From: Sulfurovum sp.
GTDB lineage: Bacteria > Campylobacterota > Campylobacteria > Campylobacterales > Sulfurovaceae
Direction: 5' to 3'
Length of the DNA stretch: 40,334 nucleotides
NCBI GenBank assembly: GCA_023955225.1
Contig: JAGSGJ010000015.1
Coordinates: 1 to 40,334, forward strand
The position numbers were made by a program, and so were the translations under genes. The stretch's first letter is position 1. Every line of letters begins with the position of its first letter. Below the pieces are notes generated by a model. It searched no databases, had not been told where the DNA came from, and was given only the letters and a program-made list of their open reading frames with translations. Shown here piece by piece: positions 8,488 through 16,632 of the stretch.

Positions 8488-8520
8488 TTAAAAACTAAAT
8501 CTTTCTCCACAAAAAACTTC

Positions 8521-8551
8521 GTGCAAAGCTCATTTTGAGCTTTGCACTTTT
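8521..8551 (+). terminator. Rho-independent terminator after SYLF copy 2
   Basis: A perfect 11-bp stem (GTGCAAAGCTC / GAGCTTTGCAC) with a 5-base ATTTT loop, followed directly by TTTT. Confidence 0.88.
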
Positions 8552-8585
8552 AAATCTTTCTTATACTATTGCAGTAATGTTTTTA

Positions 8586-8594
8586 TGTTATAAT
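8586..8594 (+). promoter_or_regulatory. Extended -10 promoter of SYLF copy 3
   Basis: TGTTATAAT is an extended -10 identical to that of copy 2. A clear -35 at normal spacing was not seen. The downstream leader (AAATTAAGGACAAGTAATG) also resembles that of copy 2, so promoter and gene were probably duplicated together. Confidence 0.65.
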
Positions 8595-8619
8595 AAATAA
8601 AACAAATTAAGGACAAGTA

Positions 8620-9174
8620 ATGAAATTATTGAAAACTATATCCCTCTTATTGGCTATGCTCTTTGCATTTAGTACACTATCTTTGGCTGAAGACACAGCA
8701 GAAGAAATTGATAATGATTCAAATGAAGCGCTTATGGTATTTTATAAAGAAGTAAATGGCGGTAAAAAGTTTTTAGACAATGCAAAGGGTTACGTTGTTT
8801 TTCCTGATGTAAAAGAAGCAGGATTTTTTGTTGGTGGTAAATATGGTGAAGGTGCACTACGCGTAAATGGTGTTACTAAAGGATATTACAGTATCACATC
8901 TGCATCTGTGGGTTTCCAAATGGGAGCACAACAATATTCTTTGATCATAGCACTTACAACAGATAGTGCACTCAAAACTTTTATGCGTGATGATGATTGG
9001 GAAAGTGAACTTGATGTCAATATTGCCTTGGCTGAATATAATGCAGAAGAAGAAGCTGATGATGTTGATTTTGGTTCCAATATGGTTGGATTTGTATTTG
9101 ATTCTAAGGGTATGATGGGTAACTTTTCATTTGAAGGTACAAGATTTGAAAGAATTACGCCTGATCTAGATTAA
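8620..9174 (+). CDS. Exported SYLF/YSC84-like protein, copy 3
   Basis: Third SYLF paralogue, 184 residues, with signal peptide MKLLKTISLLLAMLFAFSTLSLA. The domain has the same landmarks as copy 2 (GYVVFPDVKEAGFFVGGKYGEGALRV, SVGFQMGAQQYSLIIAL, EGTRFERITPDLD) and the acidic segment EEEADDVDFGSNMV. The ribosome binding site AAGGACAAGTA supports the start. The gene runs tail to tail into the radical SAM gene, and the two stop codons overlap in the palindrome TTAA at 9171-9174. The function of bacterial SYLF proteins is largely unknown; lipid binding in the periplasm is the family-based guess. Confidence 0.9.
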   Translation: MKLLKTISLLLAMLFAFSTLSLAEDTAEEIDNDSNEALMVFYKEVNGGKKFLDNAKGYVVFPDVKEAGFFVGGKYGEGALRVNGVTKGYYSITSASVGFQMGAQQYSLIIALTTDSALKTFMRDDDWESELDVNIALAEYNAEEEADDVDFGSNMVGFVFDSKGMMGNFSFEGTRFERITPDLD

Positions 9175-10040
9175 TCGTTAAAACGATCTTTATAAGAACA
9201 CTTCTGGCAAAGCTCTTCAATGGCTTTGCCCTCTTTAAATCCCTCTAACATATTTACAGCACGCTTTGAAGTTAAAATCTCATCCAGTGTATATTCATGC
9301 AAGTCCCCAAGTTCAATGATGCCATCACAATCCAAACAGCAAGGTACTACCTTCCCACTTGCTAATATGGCTACATGCGATTGTAAGCCCTGGCATGTAC
9401 CATCTCCATAGTTCTTATTTTTTAAAGAAGGCCATTCAAAGTAGTTGTCGAAATGTACAAGCACTTTTGATGCCAAACGTATAGATTTGGGTCTCTCATC
9501 ATAAATGCCGTTTAGACTAAGTTTAGTCTCAAAAGTAGAAGAAAGCTTTTCAAACAATGTTTCGTTAAATACACGTTCACTCATCATCTCATCTAAATTC
9601 CATACACGTAAATTAATAAACAGTTCTTCTTTTCTTTCCAACTTAGCTTGACATAGTGCAAGTACGGGGTTAATGTATTGTTCAAATGTAATGGAGGTAT
9701 CATTTTTATTAAAACTATTGAGTGAGATGTTTATTTGTTTTACACAAGGATGAAAAAGTGTATCATAAGAGTGCTTCTTTAAGAAGTACCCACTAGTTGT
9801 CAACATCGCTTTGAGCCCATGTTTATGCAAAATATCCAGGTAGGAATGAAGGTTTGACTGCGTGAGAGGATCACCTACAACATGACAGGCTATTTCATTA
9901 GTATAGACTTTGGCCTGCTTAACAATGGATTCAAAAAAATCTAGATCCATCTCTTTAGAGGGTAATTCTTTTGTAGGACAAAAGCTGCAAGAGAGCCCAC
10001 ATACATTGGTAATCTCTATGTAAATACGATAAAATTTCAT
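9171..10040 (-). CDS. Radical SAM/SPASM-domain protein
   Basis: A 289-residue radical SAM enzyme. The [4Fe-4S] cluster motif CGLSCSFC (Cys14, Cys18, Cys21) lies at the N-terminus as expected for CxxxCxxC. A C-terminal SPASM-type cysteine set is visible: GTCQG, VVPCCLDCDG and ELCQKCSYKDRF, able to hold an auxiliary iron-sulfur cluster. SPASM enzymes modify peptides, proteins or cofactors. No short precursor peptide is seen next to it. The gene begins 6 bases after the exported-protein gene, and is the last gene of the RND/LolA-like/DUF1302 cluster. Its substrate is unknown; modification of the neighbouring exported protein is only a guess. Confidence 0.88.
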   Translation of the reverse strand: MKFYRIYIEITNVCGLSCSFCPTKELPSKEMDLDFFESIVKQAKVYTNEIACHVVGDPLTQSNLHSYLDILHKHGLKAMLTTSGYFLKKHSYDTLFHPCVKQINISLNSFNKNDTSITFEQYINPVLALCQAKLERKEELFINLRVWNLDEMMSERVFNETLFEKLSSTFETKLSLNGIYDERPKSIRLASKVLVHFDNYFEWPSLKNKNYGDGTCQGLQSHVAILASGKVVPCCLDCDGIIELGDLHEYTLDEILTSKRAVNMLEGFKEGKAIEELCQKCSYKDRFND

Positions 10041-10046
10041 AGGTTT

Positions 10047-11111
10047 TTATTTCATACAAGCAGAAAGATCGGTAATGTTTTGTGCACGATTCACACATGG
10101 CATACGAGATTGTAAACGTATGAGTTCATCTTCTATTTTGTCTAGTAGTATATTTTTGCGTTTATCATCCCAAAGTATGATATAGTCATCCTCTTCTGTC
10201 CCTAATTGTGCCTTCATACGACTAAAGTGTTCAATGCATTGATTGGCCGTAAATGGATCTTCTCCTGTTTGAAGACATGCACGGGTTTCCTTTAAAGAAT
10301 TCAATAATTCAGGTAAAAGTTTTTTTTGTCTTTCATAAATATCTTTAGCAATATGATTAATAAATTTTTCTCTCTCTAGATCAGTAATGATACTGGTACC
10401 ATCACTTGTATTATCTTCTTTTACATCATAGGCTGCATCTTTTAAAACTTTACAAAAATTTTCAGCCTTATACGCATTCTTCGTTTTAAGATTGTCTTTG
10501 AAGAGTGCAAACTCCTGTACTGGGTAATCTGGTACTTTACACGCTTCATTAGAAGTGTTAATATCAAAAACTGCTTGTGTTGCCACTCTTACATATGAAA
10601 CATCCAAAACATGAGACTCTGATTTAAGGACTACATTTTTATAGATACACTTTTTTACGCCTGGTCCTTCCCATACATCACAAAGTACACCAGCAACATT
10701 TTCTTGACCTTTTTTGACTAAAGAAACTGTTTCATCATGAGCCTTATAATGGGTCGACCCTTTTTTACGTTCTAACAGTTGTTCATTTTCAAAGTCAGCA
10801 GTAATCACGGTGTCTTTTGTCTGTTTTTCAAATCTTTTTACATGCTGTTTATGTTTAATAGCACCCGTCGTCAGAACCACACCGCTCTCTTCTTCTAACT
10901 TAACCTCACCCCACTCTTTAAAACGTAATTTTGCATTACCTTTTATAGACAAATTCGTTTCAGGTGTGAGTTGAGTCCCACCACTGATCTCATATATGAC
11001 CATACCGGATTCTATCTCAAAAGGATGAGTTCCGACTTCCGCATGCAAAAGTGTTGCGCTACTTATACAACTAGCCAATAAAATCATTTTAATCTGATGT
11101 ACAATAGACAT
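10047..11111 (-). CDS. Exported cysteine-rich protein of unknown function
   Basis: I place the start at the ATG at 11111 because AAGGAAG lies just upstream, giving 354 residues with signal peptide MSIVHQIKMILLASCISSATLLHA. I do not recognise the family. The first half (about 30-190) looks beta-rich and resembles periplasmic proteins with Gly/Val strand patterns (GMVIYEISGG, NLSIKGNAKLRFKEWGEVKLEEESGVVL). The second half (about 210-354) is helical and charged. The mature chain has eight cysteines, an even number consistent with periplasmic disulfides, three of them in the last 75 residues. It sits between the DUF1302 barrel and the radical SAM gene in one direction with short gaps, so a role in the same export pathway is likely. 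Confidence 0.8.
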   Translation of the reverse strand: MSIVHQIKMILLASCISSATLLHAEVGTHPFEIESGMVIYEISGGTQLTPETNLSIKGNAKLRFKEWGEVKLEEESGVVLTTGAIKHKQHVKRFEKQTKDTVITADFENEQLLERKKGSTHYKAHDETVSLVKKGQENVAGVLCDVWEGPGVKKCIYKNVVLKSESHVLDVSYVRVATQAVFDINTSNEACKVPDYPVQEFALFKDNLKTKNAYKAENFCKVLKDAAYDVKEDNTSDGTSIITDLEREKFINHIAKDIYERQKKLLPELLNSLKETRACLQTGEDPFTANQCIEHFSRMKAQLGTEEDDYIILWDDKRKNILLDKIEDELIRLQSRMPCVNRAQNITDLSACMK

Positions 11112-11160
11112 AAACTTCCTTATCTGTAGATACAATATTAATTAAAGTATTGTATCATAA

Positions 11161-12597
11161 TTAAAAACTATAAGAAATGTCTGCAAAGACCATATCATTA
11201 TCTTTTATTGTATCAAATACTAAAGATCCGCCTATGTAATCAACTACACCGATATTTGTATTGATTCCTTCACCCAGCTCATACTTGACCCATGCTCTCT
11301 GAAAACCACCCTCATCAAGTTTTTCTCCATTAAGCGATATGAGATAATTTGCAGTAAGAGAAGCATTCATAAAATCAGAGCTTACTCGAAATGCATGTTG
11401 ATAACTCTGTTTATTTAACGGGTTAAACTCATTCATTAGTCCATTATCATACCCACCAATCCTTCTTGTCACAATATCATAAGAGATAAGTGTGTCTGCT
11501 ATACCTTTATACTCTACACCCAAAAGAGCATCCGTTCTAGTAAAACTCTTATCTCCAGTTGTTGTGTATTTAAATCCATCAAAGTAAGCCAATTCTGTTT
11601 TGAAAAGCCAAGAACCTGTAAGGAAATTGAGCGCTGTACCAAACATATTGACTTTATCATGCTCTATACGAGGTATGGGTGCATTTACAACTTGTCCTGC
11701 ATCATTATGTATACGTGCAACATAAAAATTCACATCCCAACCTGAGAATTCTCCACCTACAGAGAGTGCATAGGTTACATCAGAGTAACTTTCATTATTT
11801 ATCCCTGTATTAGGCAAAGGATTAAATGATGAACCATATGGTGGATTTTTAGAAAAACGTTGTTCCAGTATGGCTATGGGAGTCACACGCCAGTCACCTA
11901 TAAAATAATCAAACTTTGCCATAGCCACAGGTAAACGCAAGTCTTCTATATCTACCATACCTGGACGACGGTTATCTAAAGGATTTAGGATATCTGTTAC
12001 TCTTATGGTATCACTACGTCCCCATACTACTACCTGACGCCCTAGTTTCATGTCAAAGTTATCGCTGATGCTTCCTTCAATGTAGGCATCAAAAAGTTCT
12101 ACTTCACTTCTTAGTTCATCTAACTCATCTTGTAAGAATTTTTCACTTCCCTTAATGTCATACATAGCATCATAATAGGCTTTTATATTGGCTTTGAATT
12201 TAAAGCCGTTTTCAAACTTATATTCATAATCTAAGAAAAGTGAACTTTTAAGAGATGAGATGTTGTCATGAGGTTTATCATCATAAAGTGAATATGCTAC
12301 CTGTTCCGTTAGTTTTCCTGTAAGTCCAGGTACAAGATCACTCTTTTCTTCTACTTCAGTACTCACAGGAGCAGTATCTTCAAAACCATCCAATAGTTCA
12401 TTACCAGTATTTTCTGTCTCTTCCGTAGTAGATGAAGGTGTATCATCAAAGCCATCGAGTAGTTCATCACCTCTATTTTTCTCTTGTGATGCCAAGACAG
12501 GTTCATCATCAAAACCACTCATGTCTACTTCTTCTGCTTCTGCAGAAAAACTTAAAAGCACACATGCAGCAATAATAGAAAATCGTACTTGAACCAC
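11161..12597 (-). CDS. DUF1302-like outer-membrane beta-barrel protein
   Basis: An outer-membrane protein of about 478 residues. I prefer the GTG at 12597, which follows the stop of the LolA-like gene by one base, is preceded by AAGGGA, and gives a proper signal peptide (VVQVRFSIIAACVLLSFSAEA). The longer frame from 12642 would add 15 residues encoded inside the preceding gene. After the signal come three GFDD-type repeats (MSGFDDEP, ELLDGFDDTP, ELLDGFEDTA; about residues 24-80) in an acidic linker. A barrel follows with the DUF1302 hallmark LGRQVVVWGRSDTIRVTDILNPLDNRRPG and a terminal FADISYSF. DUF1302 proteins often occur beside MMPL-type RND transporters and LolA-like or DUF1329 proteins, as here, and are thought to help move lipids to or across the outer membrane. 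Confidence 0.82.
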   Translation of the reverse strand: MVQVRFSIIAACVLLSFSAEAEEVDMSGFDDEPVLASQEKNRGDELLDGFDDTPSSTTEETENTGNELLDGFEDTAPVSTEVEEKSDLVPGLTGKLTEQVAYSLYDDKPHDNISSLKSSLFLDYEYKFENGFKFKANIKAYYDAMYDIKGSEKFLQDELDELRSEVELFDAYIEGSISDNFDMKLGRQVVVWGRSDTIRVTDILNPLDNRRPGMVDIEDLRLPVAMAKFDYFIGDWRVTPIAILEQRFSKNPPYGSSFNPLPNTGINNESYSDVTYALSVGGEFSGWDVNFYVARIHNDAGQVVNAPIPRIEHDKVNMFGTALNFLTGSWLFKTELAYFDGFKYTTTGDKSFTRTDALLGVEYKGIADTLISYDIVTRRIGGYDNGLMNEFNPLNKQSYQHAFRVSSDFMNASLTANYLISLNGEKLDEGGFQRAWVKYELGEGINTNIGVVDYIGGSLVFDTIKDNDMVFADISYSF

Positions 12598-12598
12598 C

Positions 12599-13399
12599 CT
12601 ACATTCCCTTTTCAAGTCTACGTGTCGTGAACATATTGTCATTTATAGCTTTATTGAGTTTGATATTACTAAATTTCAAGATGGTTTTATGTACGGTGCT
12701 TTTCCCTTTTTTCGTTGTCATCGTCATCTCGTCAATCAGCCATACCCCACCTTCTTTGTGAAGTTTTCTCACATCAAGATACTTCTTCTTATTATTTTTC
12801 ATAAACCCTATAGAACGAACCACAACATAGTTGTCCTGTCTTACCAGTGCTATACTCTTAGTATATCCAGACTCTTTCACTACTTTAACAGTACGAGGTG
12901 CTGCTTCAATCATCCATACTTTTTTACCTCTGACTTCTGTCTCTTTTAGCAACTTGAAATCATAATCTTCCAAATCTCTATCCGTCATATCAAAATAAGA
13001 AAAGTCCGAACCCATAAAACTTGAACTTTTGTCTGAACTAGGAATACGTTTTACCTTTTTTAGTGCAGGAAGATAAAGCCACTGGTCATCATCTCTACTT
13101 GATTCATCGTAATCATACGTTAAAAAAGCTGTATTTTTTACATCTGCAGGACTTTTAAAGAACATAATACGATGTTCATCTTCAGCAAAATCTTTTCCGT
13201 AAGACTTAATATCCCTATTTCTTTTGTTTCCATTTTTATCGATAAGGACCATAAGCATATCCTGCTCAAGCGTTTTACCATCATCTCTGGCATCTACTTT
13301 TTCCATAATTGCTCTTGCTTTTGTATCATCTGCTAAAAGATTTGTTGTTAGAAATGAGAATCCTAATGCAAGTACAAGTAATAGTTTTTTTGTAGTCAT
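12599..13399 (-). CDS. Outer-membrane lipoprotein-sorting (LolA-like) protein
   Basis: A 266-residue periplasmic protein with signal peptide MTTKKLLLVLALGFSFLTTNLLA. It matches the LolA-like family that accompanies RND lipid exporters: KARAIMEKVDARDDGKTLEQDMLMVLIDKNG, RIMFFKSPADVKNTAFLTYDY, DDQWLYLPALKKVKRIPSSDKSSSFMGSDFSYFDM and DRDLEDYDF are characteristic segments. These proteins have a half-barrel that shields an acyl chain while it crosses the periplasm. It is encoded 14 bases after the RND transporter and directly before the DUF1302 barrel, giving an inner-membrane/periplasm/outer-membrane set. The lipid carried cannot be told from sequence. Confidence 0.9.
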   Translation of the reverse strand: MTTKKLLLVLALGFSFLTTNLLADDTKARAIMEKVDARDDGKTLEQDMLMVLIDKNGNKRNRDIKSYGKDFAEDEHRIMFFKSPADVKNTAFLTYDYDESSRDDDQWLYLPALKKVKRIPSSDKSSSFMGSDFSYFDMTDRDLEDYDFKLLKETEVRGKKVWMIEAAPRTVKVVKESGYTKSIALVRQDNYVVVRSIGFMKNNKKKYLDVRKLHKEGGVWLIDEMTMTTKKGKSTVHKTILKFSNIKLNKAINDNMFTTRRLEKGM

Positions 13400-13413
13400 A
13401 TATTTTCCTTTAA

Positions 13414-15816
13414 TTATTTTATCCAGCCACGTTTTGCAGCCACTATCATGAGTGATGGAGCCAGTAACAGGTCAGCTAAAAGTGCCAAGATGATCACTGT
13501 ACCTGTAAGCAGCCCAAAGTTCTGCACTGAGATCATATTTGCCATGATATATGCGTAAAAACCTAATGACAACACAATCGTTGTAATCACCATCGCTTTA
13601 CCTGTCGTAAAGAACGTCTGCTCTATAGCTTTTGCACTGTCTCCACTCTCCAGGTAGTATCTTCTAAAATTGTGTAGGAAATGAATAGTATCATCGACAG
13701 CAAGTCCTATGGCAATGGAACCGATGAGCAGCGTAAACATATCCAGTGGTATATGGGCAAAATACATCAACAGCAAACCTAAGATGATAGGCGTAAGGTT
13801 TGGTATCATGCTAAGCAGACCTATTCGTACGGAACCCAAAATAAGTATCATCATAAAAGAGATACCAATAAAAGCGATAAAATAACTTGTCACGGATGAA
13901 CTCACTGCATGAGAGAATGTGTTGATCAGTAGAGGGATCATCCCTGTAGTCACAACTTTGTCATCTGGAAATGTTTTTGTTGCCACCTCTTTTACATAGC
14001 CCAATACCTCTTTAGCGCGTACTGCATCTGTCCATGGAAGCTTAATACTTATACGTGCTTTAGATATCTGGCTGTCTACGACATCTTCCAAATCATCTGA
14101 ACCTGAGTTTTCAAACAGTAACAGCTCTTGAGAAACAAGGTCAGCATTGTCTGGTATCGTATAATACGCTTCTTTATTTTCATGTAATGCTCTGTTCGTC
14201 TCTTTCACGATAGTTGCAAGGGAAACCACTTTTCCTATATGTGTATAACTATCTACATATTGTTCCATCTCTTTAGAGAGTTTATTTAACTTTTTCAATC
14301 TAATAGGATCATTCCATCCATTCTCTTCTTGAGTATCGATAATAAGTTCTATGGTGACTGAACCATTTAAACTTTCATCTATCACTTCTGTAGAGACACG
14401 ATCATAGCTGTCTGGCTGAAACCATTTAAGCGGATTGTGAGAAAGTTCTATCTTTGTTGCTGCAACCAATGCTATCACAACCAATACCATACTCAATGCA
14501 ATAATACTTTTATAATGATTTATGGGAATAGCAGAAAGTTTTTTCATAAACTTATCCAATTTACCGGCTTCAGTTTTTTTCTTTTGTTTCATTTTAGTGA
14601 TACTCAAAAGTGCAGGAAGCAATGTAAGTGTTAAAAACAATGAGATCATGACACCAAGTGAAGCAAACATACCCAAGTCTGATATAGGTGCTACCTTTGA
14701 ACCGGAGAATGATCCTACTCCTATGGCAGTTGTAATAGAGGTCATGGCTATGGCAAGACCAGAATGTCCCAAAGTATATTGCATTGCCTCTCTCTTATCT
14801 CCAGTCGTATTAAACTTATCAAAGAATATAGAGAGTATGTGTACTGTCGCACCTATACTTACAGCCAAAAGAAGTGATGGAACTATTTGTGTAGGAAGCT
14901 TAAATGCTACTCCACTCCATGCCATGGTACCCACAGTTGCAAGTAAAGAAAGGATAATCACAATAAGCGGGTAAAATACAGCAGAGGTTCGTCTAAACAT
15001 CACAAATAAGAATACAAGTATGATAAGGAATGTAATACGCATAAACTTTTGCATATCTGCTTGCATCTGAGATTTAAGTGCATGGTTCACAGAGGGAGAA
15101 CCTGCCACATAAATTTCTATGCCTTCTTTTTTATATGTATCAACGATGGTTAACACTGCTGCTACCAATTGTGCATTTTCTTTATCAGTTAAGAATGCTC
15201 TCTCTTTTGTATCATCTGCTTCTTTTACATCATCTTCAAAACCTTCATCAAATGCATCGATATCGGACACTTTTTTCTCACCTTCATGAGAATATGCATC
15301 AGTCTCTATGACTATCGTAGTCATCTTTCCATCTCTGCTTATAAACAGATCTTTATAAAAGTGTGACGCCAGTGCACGTTGTTTAATGGCATTCACTTCT
15401 TCTTGTGTAGCAGGAAAAGGTTCTAACAGATCATCAGTGATAAGTTGATCTCCATCACCTCTGGTATTTCTTACGTTATAGAGTGATGTAATGTCATCCA
15501 AAAAAGGTACATTTGATTCTAGTTCTTCGTGTAGAGATTTAAGTGTATTAAGAAATTTTAACGTAAAGATGTCATCACTTTTAAGTGCTACGATCACACG
15601 TTCATCACGTCCAAACTGTGCTCTAAATGCATTGTATTCCAAAAGTACTGGATCATCATCATGCATGAATCCTTCTGTTGAAGTGTCCATCTTTATCTGA
15701 GGTACATGAGAGAGAGGAAAAGCTAAGAGTATTAAAACAACAATAATGACTCTCAAAGGATTATCATAGATAAACGCTCCCATCTTTCCCATGAGGTTTT
15801 CTAATTTATTGTGCAT
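13414..15816 (-). CDS. MMPL/HpnN-type RND transporter
   Basis: An 800-residue RND-superfamily protein of the MMPL/SSD type, smaller than AcrB pumps. It has one TM at the N-terminus (about 20-38), a periplasmic loop (about 40-260), a block of about five TMs (260-410), a second TM (about 435-455), another periplasmic loop, and a final TM block (about 655-795). The helices show family features such as GATVHILSIFFDKFN and IGLAVDDTIHFLHNFRR (the Asp-Asp pair typical of proton-driven RND proteins). Homologues move hopanoids, sterols or other lipids. It is the first gene of the minus-strand cluster and starts at an ATG with AAAGGA upstream. The periplasmic loop carries an acidic insertion (AFDEGFEDDVKEADD). 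Confidence 0.9.
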   Translation of the reverse strand: MHNKLENLMGKMGAFIYDNPLRVIIVVLILLAFPLSHVPQIKMDTSTEGFMHDDDPVLLEYNAFRAQFGRDERVIVALKSDDIFTLKFLNTLKSLHEELESNVPFLDDITSLYNVRNTRGDGDQLITDDLLEPFPATQEEVNAIKQRALASHFYKDLFISRDGKMTTIVIETDAYSHEGEKKVSDIDAFDEGFEDDVKEADDTKERAFLTDKENAQLVAAVLTIVDTYKKEGIEIYVAGSPSVNHALKSQMQADMQKFMRITFLIILVFLFVMFRRTSAVFYPLIVIILSLLATVGTMAWSGVAFKLPTQIVPSLLLAVSIGATVHILSIFFDKFNTTGDKREAMQYTLGHSGLAIAMTSITTAIGVGSFSGSKVAPISDLGMFASLGVMISLFLTLTLLPALLSITKMKQKKKTEAGKLDKFMKKLSAIPINHYKSIIALSMVLVVIALVAATKIELSHNPLKWFQPDSYDRVSTEVIDESLNGSVTIELIIDTQEENGWNDPIRLKKLNKLSKEMEQYVDSYTHIGKVVSLATIVKETNRALHENKEAYYTIPDNADLVSQELLLFENSGSDDLEDVVDSQISKARISIKLPWTDAVRAKEVLGYVKEVATKTFPDDKVVTTGMIPLLINTFSHAVSSSVTSYFIAFIGISFMMILILGSVRIGLLSMIPNLTPIILGLLLMYFAHIPLDMFTLLIGSIAIGLAVDDTIHFLHNFRRYYLESGDSAKAIEQTFFTTGKAMVITTIVLSLGFYAYIMANMISVQNFGLLTGTVIILALLADLLLAPSLMIVAAKRGWIK

Positions 15817-16040
15817 TACTATCCTTTATTCTTTGTAGTTATAGAATCTGCTTATGTATTGTATTATTATTACTTCTTTTTAACCTAAAATATCCACTGT
15901 AACAGCCGAAAAAAGGGTTAAAATTTTCCTTTTTCATACCATTAACTAAGCCATATATCCATTGAGTACATGATGCATAGAGAAAAGTAGGTATAGAAAG
16001 TATTTAGCATTATAAATGAGTATGATAGAGTTTATTAAAG

Positions 16041-16085
16041 CAAAAAAAAAGGGGGAGGCAAAGGACTAAAGACTCTTCACCCCTT
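16041..16085 (-). terminator. Probable terminator after the pqi operon
   Basis: On the minus strand, GGGGTGAAGAGTC and the later CCTCCCCC form an imperfect G/C-rich hairpin around the stop codon, followed by a run of nine T residues. Confidence 0.55.
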
Positions 16086-16632
16086 TTGCAACATCTTCTT
16101 CTAGCTGGCCAAATGCCCTATTCATAGCATCTACTATACTCGCGGCATCACTGCTTGTAGATACAGTCGTACTAAAGAGTTTTGCTTTACGTTTATTTGT
16201 ATTAACATGCACCACTTCCCAATTGGTATCGAGATAGACTTTGTCACCTTGCGCTATAAAACGTGTGATATTTACATTTACTTTTACACTTGGTTGGTTT
16301 CCTGTACCCCAAGGGTAAGCATGAACATTTGGCTGGTTAAACTTTCTTTGTAAAAAACTTATGAGCCTTTGAGTTAATCCTGAATCTAAATCTTCTCCCC
16401 ATACAGCATTAGCTAAAAGTGTTATCTGGTTTGCATTTTTAGCTACTGCTATTTCTCTTTTATAAAGATATCCAGGTATTGTAATTTTCTCTACCCCTAT
16501 TGCCTTGTTTTTATCTTTATAAACAACAGAAGGGTGTGAAGCCATAGAAAGTACATAATAATTACTTGTAGAAGATAGTACACATCCATTAAGGCTTACA
16601 AGTAATATAAAAGTAAAAATAATTTTTTTCAT
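16066..16632 (-). CDS. pqiC: PqiC-like outer-membrane lipoprotein (ABC_trans_aux family)
   Basis: A 188-residue lipoprotein with a lipobox (VSLNGC, Cys17). It belongs to the family of PqiC (formerly YmbA) and ABC-transport auxiliary lipoproteins: YYVLSM, then IGVEKITIPGYLYKREIAV, then WGEDLDSGLTQRLISFL, and a C-terminal helix MNRAFGQLEEDVAKGV. In Escherichia coli PqiC sits in the outer membrane and binds the end of the PqiB tunnel. Its start overlaps the pqiB stop by one base, indicating translational coupling. With PqiA and PqiB upstream, the system is complete. Confidence 0.88.
   Translation of the reverse strand: MKKIIFTFILLVSLNGCVLSSTSNYYVLSMASHPSVVYKDKNKAIGVEKITIPGYLYKREIAVAKNANQITLLANAVWGEDLDSGLTQRLISFLQRKFNQPNVHAYPWGTGNQPSVKVNVNITRFIAQGDKVYLDTNWEVVHVNTNKRKAKLFSTTVSTSSDAASIVDAMNRAFGQLEEDVAKGVKSL

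Noticed and set aside
9171..10040. Radical SAM enzyme as part of a RiPP cluster
   Set aside because: No short precursor peptide, recognition element or dedicated protease was seen nearby.
14522..14974. A 150-codon plus-strand frame inside the MMPL RND gene
   Set aside because: Shadow of the TM-rich coding strand; no ribosome binding site or recognisable domain.
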